Source of the DNA: Gonapodya prolifera JEL478 | Lineage: Eukaryota > Monoblepharomycota > Monoblepharidomycetes > Monoblepharidales > Gonapodyaceae | DNA length: 46,114 bases | Direction of reading: 5' to 3' | NCBI GenBank assembly: GCA_001574975.1 | Contig: KQ965891.1 | Location: forward strand, 9,013 to 55,126 | Part shown: in pieces, positions 31,315-41,924 of the stretch | How the letters are laid out: every line of letters begins with the position of its first letter | Numbering within the stretch: the first letter of the stretch is position 1 | Made by a program: the position numbers and the translations under genes | Notes under the pieces: model-generated | The model's input: the letters and a program-made list of their open reading frames with translations, nothing else | The model's database searches: none | Told to the model about the DNA's origin: nothing

Positions 31315-32772
31315 ATGGCATCCCAGTCGAATATAGCCGGATTCCCTGCAATTCCGCCATCCTCGATTCGTTCTCTCTTCAGCAAGCCGGAGATCTTGGC
31401 CCACGTACTCGCATTCCTCGATGCATTCACGTTGACACAACCGGGACCATATCGCGAGCCTGGCACGACGCATGGCTCACCGCTCGGTCCCGGCTGCCCT
31501 TCGTTGTCGACCTCTGCATCCACCCAGAGACTGCAGAGCCATCACCTGAAGCTTGGTGTTCCGTCAGTCATTGGAACCGCACCCGTTTTCACTCAGGCTC
31601 TGCTGGTCACCATACCATGGCATAGGTCAACACACTCGGCCAAACTCCACGTCCAAACACTTGACCTGGCGGCCGTCGCACCTGGCGCGACAGCCCGACC
31701 TGTTCTGGGGAGTCTTACCGACATGCCAGTGGACACCCGCGCTCCCGTCATGGTCAACCCCGGTGCCTTTCTTGCAACAATCAGCCCGGATCTGCTCGCG
31801 CTCGAGCGTTTTGACATCGACGCGTCGGTCTGGGCTGCCACTGAGTGGCCTGTTCTCTCTGCAGTTTATGGACTTGTTGTCCGCCTGTTGCCGCGTGATG
31901 AAACGGGCACCTTCACCCTGGAGATACTCATCGTTCGACATATCCTTTACCCAATGAGGTCTTCCCACTGCTTGCAGACTCGTTTCCTGCCATGAAGTCC
32001 ACTCGCATATTTCGTCACCGGATCCAACACGAACCCTTGGATTCAACTACAATCTGAACTTTCCCACCCTTTGCGAGGTCTTGGTCTTTGACGAGCACTC
32101 CGGAAGACGCAACTTGGAGTCCTGGTTCTTAGACACTGGAAAGCACTATGTGCGCGATGAAGGTGCGGCGCCGCTGCTTCACCGCCTGAAGAGCGCAGGA
32201 TGCCTTTTCCTGATTGCCGCAGTCCTTGACGAAAACTCCACGTCGGAGTGTATCGGCGCGCTCCGACAGAGAATGCAAGATGCCAGAGCCACGTCAAGTA
32301 CAAGTACAGTACCGTATTAGCAACAACTCCGCACCGTTTAAGTCAGGGCAGATAACTTGCGCATGACCGATCTGCAAATCCTCTTGTTTGCCGAGCGGTT
32401 CGTTCAAAGGATCCCTCAACTTTCCAGGCTATGCGTTGTCGTCGACAGAGACCATTTGGAGGCGTTAGAGTCGGACTACAACACCTTGTCGATTGCCGCC
32501 AGCATGTGGATCGATACCGTTGAGTTCATTGGAGCCCCACAGGTTGGGCTCATTCGGGCATTGACAGAGCCGGCGCCTCCACCATTTGCTACGAAACACG
32601 TACAGACGGGGATTGGGCCGATCCAATCTAGACACGCATGGTCAGGTTTTTAAATCTCGCTGCGCAGGGGTGTGCAGCGAAGGGAAAGGCGGTGGTTGTG
32701 GCGGATATGAGGAGGGTGGATGTTTTGGATGATCTGAAGTGGGTTCCAGGGAGAGTCGTCTCGCTTTTGTGA
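31315..32772 (+). CDS. F-box-like protein, hypothetical
   Basis: The product starts at ATG 31315 (MASQSNIAGF). FSKPEILAHVLAFLDAFTLT follows, an F-box-like first helix pair. In the next frame come TISRAWHDAWLTARSRLPFVVDLC, the usual F-box continuation. The first exon therefore needs a short intron or has a one-base shift near 31440. Later segments are VQTLDLAAVAPG (31645), NFPTLCEVLVFDEHSG (32060), IPQLSRLCVVVDRDHLEAL (32415) and a final KGKAVVVADMRRVDVLDDLKWVPG ending at 32772. The spacing of the Leu-rich pieces suggests a degenerate leucine-rich repeat region. Several frame changes must be introns or errors. It would act as a substrate adaptor of an SCF ligase, by family analogy only. Confidence 0.5.
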
Positions 32773-32877
32773 GGTGCGCTGATGTCATACTGAACGTATG
32801 TAGATAAAAGCAACAAAAGATGATTTACATGTGTCTATCCTGTAAACATTCAACATCGGGGTGCTTGATGCTAATGA

Positions 32878-33813
32878 TCATACTTCGCTGGAAGTGATTT
32901 TCTTCTCCACCAAAGGCTTGGTCGATTCCAGTGTTCCATTTGACTGCTTTTCAATCATTCCGTCTAGCGCCTCGGACATAGGAACAAACCGTGCAACGGC
33001 CTCTCTTCGTCATCGTTAACGCAGGTAACTGTCAGTCTGTGTAGATTTCAAGACACAGAATATTCAGAAGCCTACTCAAATTCTCCTGTCCGACTTCTCT
33101 TCCGAAATCCCCTGGAGCAGTTTCACAACCTATCTTAGGTTCTGAGCGTAGGCAACGTACAGCACTTCTGTACGTCCCTTAACGTCCTGATTTGACTATG
33201 TATCGCTTCAGCGACCTTTCTCTGTGATATGAAGCTGTTTTGTGCACGCTCATATCGTCGCATAACCTCCATCGAAGCGCGAAACATTTTTCGAATTTTA
33301 TCACTATTCTTGGATTCCAAACGCATCGCCAGATCTTGCGCTGTTTCGACACTGATGAATATATCTGTCGCAGGTCTACCCTGTGTGTTTTTCTGTGTTT
33401 CGGCTTGATCTGGGTTTTGGCTAACGACTGAGCCAAAGTCTGTAGAGTTCGGGTCATCGCTGCTATATATGTTATCGAAAATCTACTTGCTGCTGGGTTA
33501 TGTCGGTTAACTTGCCATTTGAACTTGCCGAATATTTTATATCACATCCAAAGACGTATATTCCATCACCCTCACCAGATGGACTTGGTAAATACCTGGT
33601 AGCATTGTTTTCCTGTTGCTCAACAATTTTGCAGAAATGCATCACATTGATCGGGAATGGTATCTCGTTTTCTTCTGCCCAAAAACGGACTTCGCCGAAA
33701 GTCAAACACTGTTCAAGGATAACGGAGAGCGGTGGGAAAGGTTTCATTAACGCGAAGTCGCCAGTTGGTACGAGTGCATTGAATGTGTCGACGATACTCC
33801 TCGGAGGCCTCAC
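32878..33813 (-). CDS. unrecognised gene, likely multi-exon
   Basis: Three good minus-strand stretches line up. 33800-33490 contains GDFALMKPFPPLSVIL and INVMHFCKIVEQQENN. 33460-33180 is polar and helical, with AMRLESKNSDKIRKMF and VMRRYERAQNSFI. 33010-32878 ends in RFVPMSEALDGMIEK and a stop. Codon choice and hydrophobic spacing look like coding, and splice-like GTATTT and AG sites lie between, but I could not join the exons exactly. The middle part is probably a coiled coil. I do not recognise a family. The true start is uncertain. Confidence 0.4.
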
Positions 33814-34034
33814 CGTTGTCGCAGTTTCACATTGTGCTAGATCAGATCGTTATTTACTGCCATCACTTGACAAGGCGACGGGAACACTGTCGGACTGGAT
33901 GTCTATGGTGCGACTTCAGATGTCATTGAGTGCTATTGTTTACCGACCCTAAAAAAAGTGTTGACTTTTGGTATGTGTTCCGTACCATGCAGCATCTCGT
34001 GTGTGATCAACGTCGTCCATCTTTCATTGTTCTG

Positions 34035-34050
34035 GGGTTAGGCCTAACCC
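34035..34050. repeat. 16-base perfect palindrome with telomere-like half sites
   Basis: GGGTTAGG followed by its complement CCTAACCC. Each arm contains one TTAGG-type unit. Confidence 0.6.
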
Positions 34051-34648
34051 GCGCTCTATCCACCTCGATGACACCTTACTCTTGATTGTTTTTTTTTTTG
34101 CGTGACTGAAAGAAGACAATGCACAATGGGGAACTACCCCACAAACCGGGATCACTTCCAACTACTCCACCCGTCGGTTTGGCGAGATTTTTGCTCTGAC
34201 GACAGGGCCATCTCGGTTGGGAGAAATCAAAACTGTTTACTGATCGAGCGTGAGCGGACTGAACAAGAGCGATACAGGGCTGTGCAAGAGCGATACCAAA
34301 CAGGGGGACGATCTTCGCATAAAGACGACAAATCCAAGCGACCGCTGAGTCAGTCGAGATGATAAAAGATACGTCAACCAACGAAGCGGAGTGCCAAAAA
34401 AGAAGGATGTCGTGCTCCCCAGCGACTGAGTGATGTGGCCTGGTACGTGGAGCTACACAACAATAACGTTTCGCACTACAAACAGTCTAAAGCTATTGCT
34501 CGGGCCAGTTCCTCGGAGTTATTTCTGGGAGTGACACGTGCTGTGTCTGTCCATTGCGCCATTGAGAAGAAATCACTCTGAGGCACAAAGTCACTCCTCC
34601 GTAGTTTGTAACCCAACGCCACTTTGTTGTCAGCCATTGAAGTAGGGG

Positions 34649-34668
34649 TGGGGTTAACATTAACCCCA
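34649..34668. repeat. 9-bp inverted repeat, 2-base spacer
   Basis: TGGGGTTAA, CA, TTAACCCCA. It lies in the same empty interval as the palindrome at 34035 and shares the GGGTTA core. Confidence 0.55.
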
Positions 34669-35058
34669 ACCTCCAGGTAACCTTTGCGGTCCATAGACTT
34701 GCGATCGTGTATTGGAGCAAACATTTTGGAGAGTAGGTAGGGACGGCAAGACAGTTACAGTATCGCCCACTCCTTTACTCAGAGGAGCTCACCACTACTA
34801 GTAAATCCATGATTATACAAGACAAGTACATAATCTTCCTCTTGGCATCGAGGCGTTCTTCCTTGCCCCAATCTCCAGACATTCTACACGGGAGACGCAC
34901 CCTCAACCAAGTGTGCAGCAGATTCCTTGGCCACAGAAACGGACGGCCGAGGTACAGACGACCCAGCCCTGTTTGCCAAGGATTTGTTTTCTAACACAAT
35001 AGGAACACATAAGCAGGTTATCCCGTTGGCGTTCGGCGGTTCCTCTCACGAGGAGGTG

Positions 35059-37400
35059 TCAACGACAACACGTACGCTTCACGGCATTTGCAAAAACCAA
35101 GAGCATTTCAACGAACCGATCTTGCAGCAGTCGAACGTCGGAGATGATAGTCCGCGTGTCCGAGTTCCCATTCAAGGATTTATCCTTGATCATGGAAAAG
35201 TCAAACTTGGTCGCTACATTGTACCGTACCATTATACGTTGCGTAAATTCATTGTGGCAGACCACCCAGAAGAGCCTCTCTGCCAACGTACCTTTTGCCA
35301 TTACCTGGAGCATGTAGTGGAACGGCCGCAAGATGGTGACTTCTGTCAGAAGGGCGCTGCAAAAGCTCATAGCGATCACAATGCACGCGGCTTTTTTTTT
35401 ACACATGTTCGTTTGAGTTCATTTGTCGAATGAGAGGAGTCCAACAACTCAAACTCCACGCTCTTCCAATACTCACAGATGATGATGATGTTCCGATTTG
35501 TCGTGTTCAAATCATCCGAGAGCTTCGTTTGCAGTTCCAGACTGTTTGCAATGTAGTCAGTCATTGGCTTTTTGTATCGCGGAACGTGCGTTATTAGTGG
35601 AATGATGAGATGTCCGAGGAGGGTAAGTCAGCATGCTGAATGATGGGATGGCACAAAAGAGAACTTCAACGTTCACAAATACCCACTGCACCGCTGACAA
35701 TGATCCACTTGAAGTTCGCTTGCCTGTAGCTCGTCACTTGGAAAAAGTACCCACTCTTGCGGAAGTTGGCGTCTTCAAAGTCACTGGAAAGGGGAAGAGC
35801 GACAAATGAGATGAAGCGTAGAATTGAGAAGTAACTCCAACAGGATGTCGTCAAACCCCCCTCATGCTCATGCCAACAAGCACAAACCTCGACAAGTTTA
35901 GCCCTGAATACGAGAAGACGGTGGACGCAGATATGTTGGTGAGTGGGAAGTCATCGAGCGAAAAGTCCCAGATCGTTTTCAAAGCCCAGTTGTTGGCCGC
36001 GTCTCTGTAAATTAACGGCTGCAAGAGAAAAAAAATCCACCACCACATTATGTCACTCCTCAAACAGTACCGCACTTTGAAACCAAACCCTACTCAGCTT
36101 GACTCACAGAAATTGTCGACGATGTATTCAACCCCGACATCCCAAGCATTTGTCCCGTGGGCGCGACAATGTAGAAAAGGCTATTCCGTGTTGCTTTCGC
36201 CCTGAGCAAATCCAACTGTGATGACAGCTCAGCTGCGGCGAACATGATGGCGGCCCCCGCCACAAAGTTTCCCTGGCTGTCCCAGATGGGAAACGACAGG
36301 TACTGCGCAAGAACTATGGGAACGATCGAGTTTCCTACGGCCAGCGTGGGGTTCGAGATGGAGATGGTGTTGGGCGGCACCCGGTCGACAGCGGACCACC
36401 AGGAGCGTTTCCATGCCTGAACGCCCGGTGCGGTCTGGGAAGTGACAGGGGTGTGGAGTGTTTTCACGTGGTGGGTGTTGGGATGTTCGGAGGTGTGCCG
36501 ATATGGGAAGAATCAAAATGAGTTTCGGACAGACTTACCCTCGCAATCACTCCCCCGAGGGAGAAGGTCCCGTTTGTGGTTTGCTGCAGTCGATAGTATA
36601 CTACTGAAGTGTTCGTGGTAGTAACGGGGCCTATTCCATTCAACGAAAAGAAAGATAATATCACTTAGATGAGAATTGAGGAGGTCCACTAGAACTCCCC
36701 AACCAGGTGAACAATCACAAAAGAATTGACAAGTCTTATTGACAACAAGGTATCCAAATGCGGGCACGTCCGGCGGCCCGAGGAAGCCAACGCCGACAAA
36801 GTTTTGAGTGGAGTTGTTGAATATGGTGACGAAGAGGAGTTTCTTGCTGACCCCGCGGACGGTCAGTGCGAGGAATGGTCCGAAGCGGCTGGTGGTGAGT
36901 GGACAAGAGGTGATTGTTGTTGGTGAGACGGGAACAAAAGTGTTTTGACTTTTGACTTGTGTAGATAGTTCAGCCCAAAAAGACCTTACTCATAGTCCTC
37001 AAGATCAACGGTACCGAGCTGGACGGCACTGGAAGTAATGTTGGCGATAGAGATAAGACTGGATACGTACGAGTCTGGTATTGTGGAGGGTGTGCATGGC
37101 GGATATTGGTCTCCAATCTCAATCAGTGTTGGTCAGCGCCCACCCATGTGTGAGAGGACTTGAGCAGAGGTATCCCTCTGCTTCAATTCCGCTAGCTCGA
37201 GAATCTTGGTTGTACCTAGCATAGCATTTATCAGTCCGGGTCCTCCCGCTGGTGCTACTTTTCTCTACCTTGAGTGATCGATTGCGTATTCGCTTGATCT
37301 GCTGACACATACGACAATGCGGATATGACAGATGCTACCAGGACGACACTATGTGCATGAAGTCTGATCAGAGGGGCAGACGCATCTTGGATCTGTGCGG
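35059..37400 (-). CDS. Cache-type membrane sensor, no catalytic domain
   Basis: Multi-exon minus-strand gene. The N-terminal part (about 37400-37270) is a hydrophobic anchor (VVLVASVISALSYVSA). TKILELAELKQRDTSAQVLSH then precedes an extracellular part: LALTVRGVSKKLLFVTIFNNS (36850), VVYYRLQQTTNGTFSLGGV (36590), WKRSWWSAVDRV and IWDSQGNFVAGAAIMF (36250), and LFYIVAPTGQMLGMSG (36130). TSYRQANFKWIIVSGAV (35690), a second membrane helix (CIVIAMSFCSALLTEV) and a HAMP-like KFDFSMIKDKSLNG segment follow. This order matches the sensory half of adenylyl/guanylyl-cyclase-like receptors that I know from zoosporic fungi. It stops at 35059 (AVKRTCCR) where a cyclase domain would follow. It is either a truncated gene or a sensor working in trans. 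No start ATG is clear. Confidence 0.5.
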
Positions 37401-37880
37401 CTCTCACTTGATCGCTACCAATGTTGCGATGGCGAAGCGGAGAGACAAGCCAAACTTCCTGATCTGCGGTGATCCGCTTTGTGATTCGGTCATTGAAGTG
37501 AGTTGCAACGATTGCTGTGATGAGCCTTTGGCTCCGACCAGATCAGGCAGCCTTTTGCCGAGCCGTCACGTAACTGTCTCAGCCAGTAATTTATAAGGAG
37601 GCTTGACGTGAGCCGGTATAGCTGCAGACGGGCGCCAATCATTAGACTTGCTAGTCCATCGACCTCGGATGATCGGCAGTGCAACTGGTATGTGTCTTCG
37701 CATTGGTGAAGATTCTCGCTTGTTCGACAACATTTAATCTTATTAACTACGTGTTTTTCGGAAAAATGAAAATCTACGCAATTTCGCACACGGTGCATTA
37801 CACTACGGAACCACTATCACCGACAAATTGTTTGCATTGGTGCAAACGAGGAAAGGGTCCCAAAATGATCCGTCAGGAGG
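37401..37880. other. interval without clear genes
   Basis: Probably promoter of the sensor gene on the left. Nothing else is recognised. Confidence 0.4.
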
Positions 37881-38035
37881 GTGCACTTTGCTGTGAAAGA
37901 TTTCAGCACCATTTTCGATAAGAATGTTCCCCTCCAAAACTCTTGGCAGCTGCTTTTTGGAAATCCAACATTACAATTGAGACCACAATGCATTGCTGCG
38001 CCACAAACTCGAAACGCACAAGAGCAGTCAAAAAT

Positions 38036-38190
38036 TTTTGCGTCCAACTTCCTACCAAACGAAATCCTTGATCAGATTGCGCTACTCTGCAACACACGCC
38101 TTGGTCCCGGTGTGCTCAATAGGCGTTGTCTAGCTATCGCTACCACCTTCAGATTGCCACACGCGCTTTTCGACATTATGGAAGTAAAGA
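38036..38190 (+). pseudogene. F-box-like fragment cut by a gypsy element
   Basis: The product FLPNEILDQIALLCNTRLG, followed by LNRRCLAIATTFRLPHALFDIM, has an F-box-like pattern. It runs straight into RT sequence at about 38190, where the gypsy element begins abruptly. The rest of the gene is not found right of the element. The open frame extends left to 37881, but that part has no recognisable features. Confidence 0.4.
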
Positions 38191-41100
38191 GAATGACGTT
38201 TGGCATGACAAAATGCCCCGGCAACATTTCAGAGATTGATGGGCGGAGTGTTACGAGGCATCAATTGGCTTTATGCCTTGGTGTATTTGGATGACATTTT
38301 GGTTTCTCCAGAACGTTTGATGAGCATCTTGCTCATTTAGATGAAGTCTTTAAGAGACTTCGTGGTGCGAGCTTGAAATTGCGGGCAGCAAAGTGCTCAT
38401 TCTGCCAAGCAGAAACCCAATATTTGGGTCACATTATCACGAAAAATGGCCTTATAACGATGGACCCGAAAAAGAAGGCGGCCATTCGTGATTTTCCAAA
38501 GCCACAAACGTACTCAATGTCGCAGTATTGACACTACCGCGATGAGTAAGGTCGCAGACGGGCCACTCTGCGCCGAAATTGGGCAGAGACGGACAGTGGG
38601 GCGTACGCCGTGGGCGGAACCCAGAAGCACGACGCCGCTATCGGGTTCCGCACTATTTAAGTCCACAGCTAGCCAGGTAGAAAAGACCAATCCATTCAAT
38701 ATACACTCGTTCTACCCTATTCTAACACTGACCCATACTCCTCAGTGACAGTACCGTCACATCACAGTTGCGAAGTTTCTTAGGTTTGACAGGGTACTAC
38801 CGTCATTTTATTCCGCGATTTGCAGATATAGCTGCACCGTTAACTGACATGTCAGTTGGCAATGGGCCGTTGCAGTGGGGCACTGACAAGGCGTCTATGG
38901 CGTTTGTGACGTTGAAAGAATTGATGTGCGTGGCACCTGTTCTATGCCGAGTTGATTATTCGCGCCAGTTCGTGATGCAAACCGATGCTTCAAAGGTGGC
39001 ATTGGCCGCAATATTGAATCAGCGTGATGAGGATGGTAGAGAGTATTTGATTGGAGCTGCAAATAAGAAATTGACTTCGGCAGAGCAACGTTGGGATGCT
39101 CGCACGCTTGAAGCATTTGCAATTATTTGGGGATGTGAATACCTCCGCTATTACTTGCTTGGAGTACCATTTGAGCTACAGACTGATCACAAGGCGTTGA
39201 AACTTATTCTTTCGCCAAAAGCCGTGGGGAAAATTGTCCGTTGGGCAATCCGTTTATCTGAGTTCACATACTCACCAGCATATAAAAAAGGAAAATTGCA
39301 TACAAATGTGGACGTAGCTTCACGTGTGGTGCCTGATGATAGACGTGAGCCGATGGATCTTGATGTTACTGTGCCAACTTATGGTGATACTCACCGGCCT
39401 GAGTTACCACCGGAAGCCGTGGCTTCCAGTGTTGATTTCACGAAACAGCAATCAAAAGTTATGGTCGGAGAAGCATTACGTGAACAAAAGAGGCTTGAAG
39501 CCAACGCAATGGTAATTGCGCCGGCAGTGTCTGCGAACAATGCCTTTACGGCACATGCATTTGAAATGGAGGCTTATCGCCAAGAATGGGCAAAAGATCA
39601 ATACGATGACTATGATTTGCATAGTAGGGACCTTGCGCAAAATATCATTCGGCACTTTTCACTGATGTCAAACAATTTGCCAAGACGCAGGGTGAGAAAT
39701 TTGGGAATGAGGATAAATTCGAATATGTTTTAATTAATAGTTTAGAGTATACTTGATGAAGCTGCTGCTTTAATGGAGGAGAATAACTATTTTTTACATG
39801 AGTGAAAATTGCTGAAGGAAAATCTGCGCAAGGCCCCTAGTATCATAAATGTGTTGCAGAATACTGTGCCCGAAGAGCACAAAGGCTCCCGTCAATATAT
39901 TGAAGCCAAGAAGAAAGCAAAAGGCGACGTTGTGCAAAATGGAGTTTTGCACCATGCATGGTTGAGGCGCAAGCCTTTGGTTGGCCCGTTGCCACCTGGG
40001 TCATTAGGTGAATTTGAAGTTGGAGGTGCGGCGCAAGTTGTTGTGCCAGGAAGAGATTTTGCGACTCCATCACGATTCACAGATGGCAGCACATCATGGC
40101 TTGACGTACATGATCTGTTTGATTCGTGAAAGATTTTATTGGCCGAAGTGGGTCAAAGATGCGAGAGACTACGTGGGAAGTTGCATTTCTTGTGTGAGCC
40201 GAACATCCGCAACCTAAAAGACATGAACTGTTGAAACCGTTCAGCTTTGCCGCTGCGCAACCGTTTGATGATTTGTGTGCAGATCACGTTGGCCTGTTTC
40301 CCGAAACACCAGAGGGTTACAAGTACATTTTGGTGTTGATTGATTTGTTTACAAGATGGGTTGAACTCATCCCCGTTAAAGATACTACTGCCATAACCAC
40401 AGCGTGGACCGTGTGGACTGGCTGGATATGCCGTCACTCAATGTTCCGCAGATTCCATTCCGATAATGGACCAGCGTACGCGAATGAGGCTTTTAATGAG
40501 TTGGCGCGATTGTTGGATTTCCAACAGACCTTTTCGTCACCTTATCATCCGCAAGGAAACCCTTATGCAGAAAGAGTGTTGAAACCGTTGGTTGACGCGC
40601 TATACCACTACGTGAATGCCGAGCAAAATAATTGGCACCGTGATCTTGCCCCGATTGCATTTGCTTTTAACATGCGGTATCACATGAGTATTGATGGCTC
40701 GCCTTTTTTTTTGCTACTGGGCGCGACCCACATATGCCCGTTGAGCTCATCACGGGAATTTCAAACCCGTCCGCGCATACAAGAGAGTTTGATGAAGAGG
40801 GACAGCGTTTGCTTCCGTTGGTCTCAACGCTATTAAATGCATATTCTGCTTTACGTCTCCGTTTAGACGCCACTGCTGAAAGAGAAAGGGGGTGTATGAC
40901 CAGACTCATCTCGACGTTACGTTCAAGCCAGAGAGTCTCGTGATGGTTTTATAGGAAGAGCGATACCGTGAGGGAGAAAGCTCAAAGTTTATTTCAAAAT
41001 GGATTGGTCCATTCCGTATTGTTGAGCAAGTTACGCCAGTGACGTACCGTGCACATCATATTTACCCTGAGAGGTCAAGGCGCCCGTGCAGCACCTCAGA

Positions 41101-41643
41101 AAATTTTTGCCTCGAATTGGAATGTTTTCCACCGCTCTGGCAATCCCAGATGTGACGAGATTGCCAGCTGAATTTGATTTAACTTCACCGCCTTCTGAAG
41201 TTCTGTCTGAAGTTGTACCTTCGCCGTCGGCGACCAGTCCTGATGGTGCACCGGTTTATGAAGTTGAAAAAATTTTAGATTGGCGTTTGATTGGCAATCT
41301 GCTGCACTACTACATTAAGGTTAATGGGTACTCCATTCGTGAATGGACCGAAGAAGAAAATGTTTTCGCTGACGATATTGTTTTTGCGTATGAGAAAGCA
41401 CACCCATCAGGTGCTGATGGAAAGTCGTTGACAAAAGTACAGTTGACGCGAGCAAAGAATGAACGTCTGGAACGACGCCGTAAAGCATATTTTGAGCAGC
41501 CTGTGGGAGAACGTGTGCTGCTGACGAAAGCACGTCCACCTCGCCGCCCAACGTCATTTAAGAAGAAGGCTAACAGAGCCATTCGCCAAGCACAAAAGGC
41601 GCCGTTGTTTGAGGAGGAGGAGGAAGATGTCATGGAGTTTTGA
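38190..41643 (+). pseudogene. gypsy pol remnants: RT, RNase H, integrase, chromodomain
   Basis: The RT palm contains VYLDDILV (about 38290) and GHIITKNGL, but frame changes near 38205 (one extra A) and 38320 break it. After the insertion it continues in one frame from 38762 (LRSFLGLTGYYRHF) through RNase H (MQTDASKVALAAI, RWDARTLEAFAIIW, LQTDHKALKLIL) to 39733. The integrase zinc-binding motif is at 40060-40200 (HHDSQMAAHHG, CISCVSR). Its core is CADHVG (about 40280), HSDNGPAYANEAF (about 40460) and PYAERVLKPL (about 40565), keeping D, D and E. A chromodomain-like end (YEVEKILDWR, VNGYSIREW) lies in 41086-41643. Stops and shifts separate these parts, so the copy is dead. Confidence 0.85.
38514..38750 (+). 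repeat. insertion of about 237 bp, probable solo LTR
   Basis: RT/RNase H homology is interrupted between CACAAAC (38509) and CGTCAC (38755). The inserted part has a TGTCGC start (38518), a GACA end (38750), a TATTTAA box at 38654 and a CT-rich tail, like a compact LTR. GTAC flanks it on both sides (38510-38513, 38751-38754). Comparing with the expected pol frame, GTAC may instead belong to the insert, so the exact ends and the duplication are open. Confidence 0.5.
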
Positions 41644-41751
41644 AACATGCAGCGTTTCCCAATTTGGACCAATGACGTTTTAGATCTACGTCTGCATGGC
41701 GTAGCCATTTATCTCAAGCAATGAGGGCATTGCTTAAAGAGGAAAGGGGGC

Positions 41752-41898
41752 TGTGGTGTAGTTATATCTAAGGGCTGAGCCCGTTGTAGTATTCAGTGGC
41801 CTGACTTGGACATCTAACACATCTATCTACATCTTCATCTATCTCTCCACCTGGACGACCCAGTACGAGTTCTCCACACACTGACCTTGCAACACTTG
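41752..41898 (+). repeat. 3' LTR of the third gypsy element (start sure, end open)
   Basis: TGTGGTGTAG follows a purine tract (AAAGAGGAAAGGGGGC) 108 bases after the pol stop, the standard 3' LTR junction. The sequence is CT-rich with repeated ATCTATC. No second copy is available to define the end. Confidence 0.6.
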
Positions 41899-41924
41899 AC
41901 GCTTTTCATTTGAACTACAATCTT

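Larger units (their letters stand above)
33814..35058. other. non-coding interval with two palindromes
   Basis: No gene is supported on either strand. It contains the 16-base palindrome at 34035-34050, a T-run at 34089-34099 and the 20-base inverted repeat at 34649-34668. If the sensor gene to the right once had a C-terminal catalytic domain, it should lie here on the minus strand. I see no trace of one. Confidence 0.5.
38190..41890 (+). mobile_element. 5'-truncated Ty3/gypsy chromovirus with 3' LTR
   Basis: The element starts abruptly inside RT, just before the conserved FGMTNAP region. It continues with RT, RNase H, integrase, a weak chromodomain, a purine tract (about 41734-41750) and a 3' LTR beginning TGTGGTG at 41752. 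The LTR's right end is not fixed; CA dinucleotides at about 41880 and 41898 are candidates. A 237-base foreign segment sits in the RT/RNase H boundary. The missing 5' end may reflect deletion or rearrangement. It is unrelated in detail to the two gypsy copies at the left of the window. Confidence 0.85.

Noticed and set aside
34035-34050. Telomere or chromosome-fusion scar
   Set aside because: Only one TTAGG-type unit per arm; far too short for an interstitial telomere tract.
34927-35433. 168-codon plus-strand frame
   Set aside because: Antisense to the membrane helix and HAMP-like part of the sensor gene, which matches a known domain order.
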